A stretch of DNA of 64,000 nucleotides from Ustilaginoidea virens. Lineage: Eukaryota; Ascomycota; Sordariomycetes; Hypocreales; Clavicipitaceae. Every line of letters begins with the position of its first letter. Position 1 is the first letter of the stretch. Made by a program: the position numbers and the translations under genes. The notes below the pieces were generated by a model that saw only the letters and a list, made by a program, of their open reading frames with translations, did not search any database and had not been told where the DNA came from. This document shows, piece after piece, positions 31,704 to 41,146 of this stretch. Location of the stretch: the NCBI RefSeq assembly GCF_000687475.1, contig NC_057317.1:6014501-6078500 (forward strand). Reading direction: 5' to 3'.

Positions 31704-32660
31704 AATATAGGTCTTATCATCGAGGCTGACTAACCGGTATAGCCCGTACCAGCTACCTTTCTCTCGCCATACCCATACGTTAGACTATAGGAGTAGTCGG
31801 TAGATAGGCTGTATATCCGGGCCGTTCTATTGGGCGAGGGCATCGCGAACCTAGCGCCTAGCGAGGCATTTCTTAGCTTCGTTAGTAGCCTTTCGTAGCA
31901 TTAAAGCGCATTATAATACTAATAAGCTAGGGGGTGAGTTATCTATAAGTCGAGGATATACTCTAAAGACTAATAATATAGGTACTAGACTATTAGGTCC
32001 AGCAGAGTCGTTAACAGCTTTTACAGCAAGCTATAATTTCTGTTCCTTTGTTATTAGGTCGCCTACTTCATTATTGATAATAGTATAGGCTCTGCGTAAT
32101 AGGGCGTGATATCTTTCGACTTTGCCAATACTGTTATAGGCTTCTATAGGAATTTCATCTATATTGATAGATAAAAGCCGGGCATTATAATGGAATTTAG
32201 CGGAGGTAAAGTTTAGACCGGTATCGTAAACTATCTAATCTAGCGGGCTAAAGTATGTATCAATCTAATATTCCTTAAGGGCATTCTAAATATCGTAGGC
32301 CTTCTGCCTTTATAGATTAAGAAATCTGGCTGCCTAGAAGCTTATCGCGGCATCCATAATATATAATACCGGCCGATTATTAATATAAAGGATATCGACA
32401 ATAATTTTATAGTTAAATTAGTAGGTATCGTTATCCTTAAGGGTGAATTTGAATCGGCTAGGTGCCTTTATATTTATCTAGCATTAATGGTATATATAGG
32501 TGATCTTCTCGATGATGTTGCGGTTAATATTATCGTTATATCCGGCCCATTAAATCAATTTAATAAGCCTATTAATAGAAGGGTGCCCGAATCGGCGATA
32601 TAGCTGACGGATTTCCTATAACGATAGATAGAAGGCTATAGTATCCGTGGTATTGAGAGT
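31704..32660 (-). pseudogene. A4 integrase
   Basis: Minus-strand blocks corresponding to DILYINNRPVL (about 32,400-32,360), NFTSAKFHYNARLLSINIDE (about 32,215-32,150) and the KVERYHALLRRAY glutamate block (about 32,130-32,090). Degraded. Confidence 0.74.
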
Positions 32661-33060
32661 CCACTATAGATATCCCTATTTCCTGATAATTAGAACCTTA
32701 ATATCCCTTTGGATTAATAGGTTATTAATATTATTAAGCTTCACGCCTATCTTATCTATATCCGTAATAGAATAAAGGAAGGGGGTACCGCTATTAAGGA
32801 TATAGAAGGGGATATTCCTAAATATCATAGAGATATTCAGTATGCCGGAAGATATAGCAGAGCCTGCGCTAAAGTTTACTGTATGCTTTTTATTAGTTGT
32901 CTCGATAGTTAGGGTCTTTATTAATCTCATTAGGGCCTTTACTTAACCTAGGCCTGCTATTAATAGGCCGGAAGCGCCGGTATCTAGTAGGATTCCGCGG
33001 AAGGTATAGTCACTATACCATTCTTCTTTTAGAAAGGCAGAATTACAGTCTAGTGGTAAG
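32661..33060 (-). pseudogene. A4 protease
   Basis: ILLDTGASGL on the minus strand (about 33,000-32,965), then TNKKHTVNFSAGSAISSGIL and the IPFYILNSGTPFLYSI block (32,930-32,676). The DTG motif is intact. Confidence 0.76.
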
Positions 33061-33422
33061 GGCATTTGGAAGGGGTTAATCTATAAGAAGGCATATCGGT
33101 ATGATTCATCCTATAAGGCTTACAATATTGCGATAGATGAAGCAGGTGATAGGTCTATTTGCGTAAGGGCTAAGAAATACTAAGTAGCTGTAAATTGTGG
33201 TACGATAGCGTCCTCTATTTTCCGATATATAACCCCTGCCATTATGACTTTAATATCTTCAACGATATTATTAAAATCGGCATCTTTAAGGCCTTAGTCG
33301 GCGGGCCCCTTATATTCCTATAGGAAAATACGGAATTTCTTATTATTAGGGGCGGTATGGTTAGAACGGTTCTTTAGCTATCGCTCCTTTAATTCTTATT
33401 GCTTTTTGGCAGTATAGTTAAA
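33061..33422 (-). pseudogene. A4 gag C-terminal part, cut by the Helitron
   Basis: Minus-strand residues match the A3 stretch KNRSYRTAPNDKKFRIFL (about 33,380-33,320). Reading stops at 33,422, where the Helitron begins. Joining 33,422 to 41,147 restores the A-family sequence without gap or duplication. Confidence 0.78.
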
Positions 33423-33473
33423 CTAGGTCCGACGTGCCGGTTTTATCGGCAACGTAGGAGACGCAAAGCTGTG
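33423..33473 (-). repeat. Helitron 3' terminus: CTAG end, hairpin, subterminal repeat
   Basis: CTAG (33,423-33,426) is followed on the plus strand by an imperfect stem: CCGACGTGCCG (33,429-33,439), loop GTTTTAT, CGGCAACGTAGG (33,447-33,458). Just inside is GCAAAGCTGTG (33,463-33,473), inverted at 41,132-41,142. The hairpin lies only two bases from CTAG, closer than in most Helitrons. Confidence 0.82.
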
Positions 33474-33524
33474 GTAGCCCTATGCAAGAAATGATTGGTC
33501 GGCCTAGCCCCACTTTAAAAAAAA

Positions 33525-33600
33525 AAAACATAGGGCACATACAGGATTCGAATGCATAACCTTTTAAGGTGCGCAAGCTATTGACGCGCAATAGTGATAG
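33525..33600 (-). other. tRNA-like B-box remnant, not a confident gene
   Basis: On the minus strand GCATTCGAATCC (about 33,549-33,560) resembles a tRNA B box and is followed by a run of T (33,518-33,529 in plus-strand A). The would-be T stem does not pair and no acceptor stem is found, so this is at most a tRNA-derived remnant. Confidence 0.25.
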
Positions 33601-33737
33601 ATTCCTCATTTCACGTGCGACATATTGGAGATATTTTGCACTTATGTTCGCAATAGAGAATCTATTCTCTGCAGACTATCTATACCGATATAATGTGATT
33701 GAAGGGTTACTGCTATAAAAAAAAGTGGCTACTCTCA

Positions 33738-33849
33738 CTAGGTTGTGTGACATATTAATTAGGCGGCTAGCCAGGACTTGATGCTGTATTGCTATAACCG
33801 CCTTAGGCACCAGTCTGACGACCCGAAGGCAATACATCACACAACCTAG
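33738..33849. repeat. 112-bp inverted-repeat unit (MITE-like) inside the Helitron
   Basis: Perfect 13-bp arms CTAGGTTGTGTGA (33,738-33,750) and TCACACAACCTAG (33,837-33,849), with partial pairing for six more bases. TA lies two bases inside each end, so a TA target duplication with GGTTGTGTGA ends is one reading. No coding content. Confidence 0.6.
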
Positions 33850-33920
33850 ATTACTATATAACCGAAAGCCCTAGTACGCACAGAACATCAATTAGGTTAG
33901 TAGAATAGTCTTAATTATTT

Positions 33921-33959
33921 CGGTCGGTCGGTTCGGTCGGTCGGTCGGTCGGTCGGTTA
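33921..33959. repeat. CGGT microsatellite
   Basis: Tandem CGGT/TCGG repeat broken by one CGGTTCGGT junction. Confidence 0.9.
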
Positions 33960-34010
33960 GCAATAGTCGGTATAGGGCATTAGGCATTAGTTGGCATTTA
34001 TCGTCGTCGG

Positions 34011-34100
34011 TCGTATCGTTAGTCGTTATCGGTCGTCATCGGTTATTATCGGTTATCGTCGGTTATTGTCGGTCGTTATCGGTCGTTATCGGTCGTATTC
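34011..34100. repeat. 10-bp minisatellite GGTCGTTATC
   Basis: Eight exact-period 10-bp units from 34,021 to 34,100, variants of GGTCGTTATC differing mostly by C/T, with an irregular start from about 34,001. Confidence 0.9.
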
Positions 34101-34279
34101 TATTATATGTTAGTATTACGGCGGAAGGCATATTCAATTACTATTTAAGCTAATCTAGTTATATATAACACCCTACTATTACTAATCCAATCTATTATCC
34201 TCAACTTCCAACCGTAGCAGGGGGGGGGTTTCTTCTTTTTGAACTAGGCAAGGAAACAGCCTTAATCCCCGTGCACTTA

Positions 34280-34379
34280 TAAAGAGGTCTACTACATAAG
34301 GGCCGGTCTTATGCAGCATTTATCAGCGAATTAGTAATGCCGGCCTTACTACTAATTGCGTCAAAATACGACCTCTTTA
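34280..34379. repeat. 100-bp inverted-repeat unit inside the Helitron
   Basis: Perfect 10-bp arms TAAAGAGGTC (34,280-34,289) and GACCTCTTTA (34,370-34,379); inside, ACATAAGGGCCGG and CCGGCCTTACT form a second near-repeat. A hairpin or small mobile unit. Confidence 0.55.
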
Positions 34380-34597
34380 CTCGTGGCTTAGGTTAAATAC
34401 CAATTTACCAATTCTAGTATATAACACATTGATACCAATTGGAATAGAGGGAGGGGAAGGGGGTAAGGGGGGGGGATGCAAATGAGGTTATCGCGATACT
34501 ACACCACACTACATATATATCACGATATATCGAGATATAATAATAATTGAGCACTCTATAATTGACTATACAGCTTAATCCTACATTGATTTTGACC

Positions 34598-35040
34598 GTC
34601 TCCCAGATACCTATCATCTACCCCTTCTATTGAAGAAGAAATAATGTACCGCCTAGATGGCGCAGTCGCTTATCAATATGATGCCCGAGCGATACACTAC
34701 CCCTTCTGTTAAAGAAGAAATAATATACCGCCTAGATGGCGCAGTCGCTTTATATTAATTCTATTAAAGAAGAAATAATGCACCGCCTAGATGGCGCAGT
34801 CGCTTATTATTACGACGCCCGACTCCCAGATACCTGTTATCTACCCCTTCTATTGAAGAAGAAATAATGTACCGCCTAGATGGCGCAGTCGCTTATTAAT
34901 ATAATGCCCGAGCGATATACTACCCCTTCTGTTAAAGAAGAAATAATGTACCGCCTAGATAACATAGTCGCTTTATATTAATTCTGTTGAAGAAGAAATA
35001 ATACACCGCCTAGATGGCGCAGTCGCTTACTGTAATATCT
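34598..35040. repeat. Two-copy 223-bp higher-order tandem repeat of six monomers
   Basis: Monomers start at 34,621, 34,700, 34,761, 34,844, 34,923 and 34,984. Each has GAAGAAATAAT followed by CCGCCTAGATGGCGCAGTCG. Monomers 1-3 and 4-6 are spaced by exactly 223 bp, so a three-monomer block was duplicated. The core TGGCGCAGTCG fits the pol III A-box consensus, and CGCCTAGATGGCG is nearly palindromic. Monomer 5 is mutated in the core. No coding function seen. Confidence 0.88.
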
Positions 35041-35069
35041 GGTTAATATGATGCTTATAATCCTTTTGC

Positions 35070-38000
35070 CTATTGCCACTATAGGCGCTTCCCCTAATAT
35101 TAGAATGATCGAAAGCAGCATTAAATATAATGCCCTGAAGAGATGTAACGCGTGAAATAGCGATATATAAGAGTCCGGCTTAGAAGTCCCGCTATAAGAT
35201 ATCGACTACTGCTCTCTCGAGTATAGCACCCTGTGATTTGTATATAGTGATACTATATGCAATAGTTAAAGGGAACTACGAGCGTGAATATAATGCTGTA
35301 CCCTTAAGGAAATCGTAAGTAAAATGAAAGATAGGAACTATATTAGCAAGACCTAGGTCTTTAAAGCATTAGGGTCTATTATATCGCTTAAATTAGACTA
35401 ATATAAACGTAGGCTGCTCTATGCGTGGATTGGTAATTGTAGCATCCTATATAATATCGTGAATAGTGCCAATTGCTCTATTGACGAGACTAATAGCAGT
35501 CTAAATATTCTCTGTTAGTATAATACGAGCTCCAATACACAAAGGAATGCGTTGATGTAAATTGCTAGCAGTTATTGAATCAACATCGGCCGCACCTGGG
35601 CCAATATTAGTTACTATAGCTAGTACATATGGCACGCATAGTCGCTCTATATGTTCGAGGTTATATTCCTTAACCTATATATTTATTGGATAGATGCGTA
35701 TAGCCTTATTAAATTTAGCGATCTCGTTATCCGGAAGAAGAGCTTAAATATGAGTGTAGAGCAGCTTCTAATCCTTAGTAGTTAGACTATTATATTAGAG
35801 TCCTTCTAAGGCTTAACGAAAAGCAGCCTATTTATCTCCCTACTGCCGAATAATCTAATTTAGAATAATAGTTTTATCAAAGGCGCGATAAGTATTACGC
35901 CCTAAAAGCTCAGTCGGGCTCTTAAGTGCAATTATACTATAAAGTGGCTTTTCCATAATAGGCGGAAGCTGGTAAAAGTCGCTAAGAAGTAGCACACTAA
36001 GGCCACCGAAATAACGGTCCTAATAGTATGAAAAGACTTAATGTAGTCGTGAATCAATATAGCTAAGAGTCTTAAGGCCGATTATTAACTTCTCATCGAG
36101 AATTAAATATTAAACGCAGCGAAGCTTAGCCTAAAGGTCGGATAAATTACTACCTTATAAAGGCGATATAGTCGAAGTATTTCTTAAGATTAGCAAACGA
36201 AGAAGAGCGTGTATTATAGACCCATTAATAGTATTCGCAGTTACGCCAGTTAGCGCTGCTCGAATAACATACTCTAGCTTTAGTTATTCTAGTCGTTAAT
36301 ATAAGGTATAAATTATAAACGACTTTCCAGTCCCTTCTTATCTATTAACCTATACTAATAGTTAAGCAGGAGTTAGTATTATTTCGTCTAAGGCATCTGT
36401 AAGATAATTAATAAAGAGATCGAATATTAAGCGCTATTTTATATTTAATCGATTATAAATATTATTAGATAAATTATATTCTGAAATATCGATATAGTCT
36501 CGCTTTATAACGCGCTAAAACTCGCGGCCAGTTGATATAATATCTAAATACCTTCTAATATAAGCAACCTAGGACGCTTATAGGTTAATATCACGGTTTC
36601 CTAATAGCTTAATATCTTTAGTTTTAGGATTATACTGGGGAAGCTATACAGTAAGCTCTTCTTACTTAGCATTTATAATACTATAATTATTATAAGGGCC
36701 ATCCTCAAACTCATCTAGCTCTACCTTAGGAAGATCTTAATAGTAATCATCAGGGTAAAGACCATTATATACAGCACAATAGTAACTATACGCATTAGCA
36801 TATGTATTAAATTTAGTACCTTTAACCTCTTTCAGCTTATCTAGATATTAATATTTATAGTAGAGGAGTAGCTTTACGCGACAAAAGTTTTTATAGTCTA
36901 TATAACTAGGAATAGCCTTATACCGAGGGAAGTAGGCTAGTACCTAATTAGGCGCATTATTAAAATATCGCCAGGTCAAAAGAGTAAAATTAACTTTAGT
37001 TAAAAACTTAAAGTATATTAGATCCTCCCATTTAGTACCGCGATATAGATACTTCTAATATAGGTTTTTTATCGCTTAAACCTTATTGCTATCGATCTTT
37101 ATGCTATAAAACTATTCATCAAAAGGGCGATAGTCAATATTACATACAGTTCGAGTATTAACTTATAAAGGTAAGTTAAGCAGCAAATAATATACTTCTA
37201 TTGCTGGCCAATCTCTCTTAGCTGTAAGATTATTCATAAAGCGTACTATGAATCCTTAAAGTCCTTGCGATTAATTAACTAAAGGAAGTAATTCTCGAGC
37301 GATAGCTTAATAACTTTAACTCTAGGTTTCCGCCTTACTGCAATACTTCGCAATATACTGAATAACTGCGTATATTAAGGTGTATAGTGATATATTATGA
37401 TTAGCAAGCCAGCCAACAGCTAATGTATTATTATAGTTATTCAAGTGTGAGTCATTATGTGCACTATTAAAGGTATAATAATTAGCATTAAATAATCGAT
37501 GAACTTAAGGGCTAGGATAATACTAACGTAGGAAATAAAAGCGGCATTTAGGCTAGGCATTAGGACTAGTACTATAGCGTTTTCGCAAGCAATAAGTTAA
37601 ATTGCATCGGTAGCGTTAAATGCGATTAACGATATTAGAGAGAACCTTATAAGTTAGACCCTTAATATAAAAGGATATTAATAGATCTCTATCGCCTTAA
37701 TAACCAACTCGATAAGGCTTGGGATTAAAAGCTATTATAAACTAACCCTAAAAGTCTACGAAGGCCTAGATTCTCTCGGCGTTAGATAGATCAAGTAATA
37801 GATTATCCTTTATCTAAAAGATACTATAAATATATATGCTTCTACGGGCCTACTACTTATATCGAAACTAGCTATTATTAAAGTAAAACTTCTTAATTAG
37901 TACTTCTTTTAAGAATATAGTAAATCGATAGTAGAAGTAATAGGCAGTAATATGAGGGTTATCGCATAAGTTTACGCTTAAGATATTAAGCTTATAATAA

Positions 38001-40470
38001 GAGTCTGCCTTTAGCCAATCCTAATATAGCGGGAAGTATTTATAAAGACTTGCCTAGTATAAATCTACAGTAGAAAAGGTTAGGAAAAGTGCCAGATATC
38101 TAAAAGTATATACTTAAGCCTCTAATTAATATCGTTTACCACCCTAAAAAGCATAAGTTCCCTATAAGCTCTTAAAGAATCGCATAATAGAGTTTAATAG
38201 TATATAAGACTTAGGTATATCTTTATTAAAAGCTTCTTATATAGCACTAATATCAATAGGTTCCTAATAACCGGATTTCTTTATAAAGAACGAGCTATAA
38301 ATATTGACCTATTGTCGCATTAGTATATTAAACACTACATATCGAAAACGCGGGTGCTATGTAAAACGTCCGTCGTGCCACTTTATAGCATACTTAAAAT
38401 ACTTACTATATTTGATAGAGCGAGCCCAAGGTACAATAAAGTCTGCCTTACTATAGGGATATAGCATAGGGAAAGCAAATAATAAAAGAGCTTATAATCT
38501 ATTGAACTTATTAAGTAGCATTAAGCGAATATTAGGCATCTTAATATAAGGCTGCATAGGGATTTGCTCTACTAGCTCCTGCCCTTAGAGCTGATTATAG
38601 AGGCGTTTAAGATCTAACTAAGCTGCAATAAATATTAAAACAGCTGCCTAATTATATGTGTATGCGTTATCTTTAGTTGCATAAGCCTCTTCCTTATCTA
38701 TAGGCTGCTTAAAGTTAATATCTTCGATATCTTGAATAGCTAATTGCGCTATAATATCGCTATTCTTAGGAAGTTTATTAATATAAGCATAGTTAATCAT
38801 AACATTACGATATCTAGGATGGTAGCGCTGCAGAAACTCCAACCAAATCTCAATATACTACTTTTGTATACGAAACTGGTTTTTAAACTAACGAATTATA
38901 TAAAGTTAATTATTAGTATTCTGAGGTCGAAGAATAATTATATCTAGGTCCTTTAGAAGTAGAGGGAGTTATAAATAAACTGTCCTAATATCCTAAAGGA
39001 AGTTAATAATATGACTGCGATACTAATATTGCTGGCCACGATATTGGAATACCTAGATATATATATGAACTTGTGCAATTAGTATTTCTTCGACTTGTGA
39101 TAAAGGTGGAAGAAAGTCTAGAATAGTACTAAAGTTAAGGTTGTTTTCTTATAAAAAGAAAGGGGGTTTATCTAGGCCTTTATTTATATCATATTGGCGG
39201 TATCTGCGGTAAATATAATTGCGTAAATCGAGGCCGAACCACTTTATTTTGCATTAAACGCAATACTCCATCTCGCAGTTATTAATCTTTGCATTCTAAT
39301 TGGTAAGAAGAAGAATATCAGATTCGTTAATTGCTATTGAAAATAGATCACCTATAAATATAGGGTTTCCAATAAACTCCCTAGGTTGCACTATTAAGGT
39401 AGCTACTTACTATGAACTTTAACCCTATTGAGACGAGAATATAAATAGATTATTGGTACTACTACTGAAGAAGGATGATTTTGGCGTAGAACCAGCAGTA
39501 GAATGCTTATACCTATAATTGCAGTAATAAGGAACCTCGTTACTATTCGCTGTAAAATATTAAGACCTAGGCCAAATGCTGTGACAATTTAAGCAGACTT
39601 ATTATTCATCTTAATCGTTTGTACTACTAATAGTGCTAACACACCAAATGTATAGGCTATTGGGATATCGATGCATAGTAGCACGAGCAATTCTATATGC
39701 GCTGCAAATAAAGAAACCAATATTATTATTATTACTATTACTATCTCGAGATAGAGGCCGAGATAGAGGCTAAGGTAGAGGCTGATTATATTGACTTAGT
39801 TATAAAAGGGCTGATAATAGAGGAGTAGCTAAGGGCTGCTCGCCGGCTTAGCGTCGAACCCGATATTCACGCCGAATAATATCCTATATATATATATATA
39901 TTAGAGTTTATATGATATATCTACTAATAGTAAGAGTAAATACCTACTGCCGATATGCCTATACCTAAGTAGGAGTATCGTTAGGGCGAATGCCTCTGCG
40001 GAAGAACTATGATATTAATCGTTTAGCCCTATTAATGAATTAACCGATATATATAAAGGATATGCCTAGAGCTTATAATGGAAGAATTAGTCGAAATGGC
40101 AATATAGGATCTTATGGTGTGTTTAGTCGAGGCATAATAGGAATACCATATATGACTTCTTAATGCTCTAGAGATGCTAGCTTAGTAATATCACGCTTCT
40201 GCCTATATAATATGCTCCTAATTCGCTCTATAATATTCGATAACCGGCTTATTTATAAAAAGAAAAGAAGTATTAGAATCGTTCTCTAAAAAGTAGCAAA
40301 AAAAATATACCGAAGAGATTCGCTACCGGTAGTCTAGATAATTCTAGATAAGCTTATTTAGATTTCTCGCCCCTTTAAACTTAGATAAGGGCTTATCTCT
40401 CTTATAACAGCTATATTACTTATAAGGCTTAGAAAGATTAGGATCATTAGGCTATGCTGATGGTAGTAAG
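35070..40470 (-). pseudogene. Helitron Rep-helicase (RepHel), degraded
   Basis: Minus-strand order: zinc finger-like CEMEYCV*CKIKWFGLDLR (about 39,285-39,230); LPPLSQVEEILIAQVHIYI (about 39,113-39,058), a block typical of fungal Helitrons; MEFLQRYHPRYRNV (38,842 on); ITAYYFYYRFTIFLKEVLI (about 37,950-37,895); the Rep nuclease HxH region now reading RSIYIYS (37,840-37,823); the twin-Tyr motif QYIAKYCSKAE (about 37,362-37,330); EVYYLLLNLPL (about 37,205-37,170); Walker A EGTGKSFII (36,340-36,315); helicase motif VI SITIYKSQGAILERAVVDI (about 35,260-35,200). Rep would nick and join DNA for rolling-circle transposition and PIF1-like helicase would unwind it. Many TAA/TAG; dead. Confidence 0.85.
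39885..39903. repeat. TA microsatellite
   Basis: Short run of TA inside the Helitron coding remnant. Confidence 0.8.
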
Positions 40471-40546
40471 GGGGGGGGTAGAGGCGGTTCTGGATTTGCT
40501 GCTAATGCAGCTATTGTACGACGATAATACTAATAATTACTTAATG

Positions 40547-40672
40547 ATAAGGCTGTTTGTGTTAATGAGGCTGCTTATATTGATGAGGCTGCTTATATTA
40601 ACGAGGCTGCTTGTATTGACGAGGCTTATGTTGACGAGGCTGCTTATATTGATGAGGCTTATATTGATAAGG
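40547..40672 (-). repeat. 18-bp tandem repeat near the Helitron protein N-terminus
   Basis: Imperfect 18-bp units GAGGCTGCTTATATTGAC with some 15-bp forms. In the minus strand one frame reads repeated QPRQYKQPRQYKQPHQY, which would be a Gln/Pro-rich N-terminal tail of RepHel; the plus-strand Leu/Arg reading is probably incidental. Confidence 0.75.
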
Positions 40673-40679
40673 TTGTAGC

Positions 40680-41131
40680 GATAGCTAGGCTAGGATCACG
40701 CATAAGGGAATTAAAGGCGGGTATTATTATGCTATAAATTAGAGTAATTCCTCGTTATTTTACACTAATAGGATAAGATAGGCTCTATGAGGATTCATCT
40801 ATATATCTTTCTATTGGACCTAGCTTTCTGCGCCTTTTTTCCGCTACTTCGTTATAATTAAGAATAAACCTAACCTCTTATAATACTAAATGCTATAGTA
40901 ATAGCCTCATTTATGCCTCTTTAGAGTATATACTGGATCTATAAAGATATATACCGGCTCTGTTTTTTCAGCCAATAAGGGCGTTTTAGTGCCCTCTAGA
41001 CCAATCAGATAGCTTGCTTGAATGATATATGGCTAGTGATTATAGTGGCTTAGCACCCCTGGCCTCTCATTAAAGAAGCAAAGCTAGAAGGCACGCTTTA
41101 CGCATTTACGTAGCGCACGCTGCACCTTCGG
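40680..41131 (-). other. Helitron 5' non-coding region
   Basis: About 450 bases between the start of RepHel and the 5' end. Nothing recognisable as a gene. Contains GCACGCTTTACGC and GTAGCGCACGCTGCACC words near 41,090-41,125 that can pair locally. Confidence 0.55.
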
Positions 41132-41146
41132 CACAGCTTTGCTTAA
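41132..41146 (-). repeat. Helitron 5' terminus with subterminal inverted repeat
   Basis: In the minus orientation the element starts TTAAGCAAAGCTGTG. GCAAAGCTGTG is complementary to the repeat at 33,463-33,473, which lies inside the 3' hairpin. Such an asymmetric pair is described for Helitron2/Helentron-like elements. Confidence 0.75.

Larger units (their letters stand above)
33423..41146 (-). mobile_element. Helitron (fungal RepHel type), about 7.7 kb, inserted in A4
   Basis: The joined flanks read AGTATAGTTAAATAATTAATATCC, which aligns without gaps to the unbroken A2 site at 9,371-9,394; there is no target duplication. In the minus orientation the element ends CTAG followed by T, preceded by a hairpin, and is entered after an A: the Helitron A|T rule. 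It encodes a degraded Rep-helicase with zinc finger, Rep and PIF1-like helicase parts. A 5' TC end is seen as TT, a likely C-to-T change. An 11-bp subterminal inverted repeat links both ends. Confidence 0.92.

Noticed and set aside
33525..33600. tRNA gene on the minus strand
   Set aside because: Only a B-box-like word and a T run; the T stem does not pair and no acceptor stem or anticodon arm can be placed.
34414..34617. 67-residue open frame in the Helitron 3' region
   Set aside because: No resemblance to known proteins and it lies in a repeat-rich non-coding part.
34598..35040. CRISPR-like array
   Set aside because: Monomers repeat along their full length with no unique spacers, and the organism appears to be a fungus; it is a tandem repeat.
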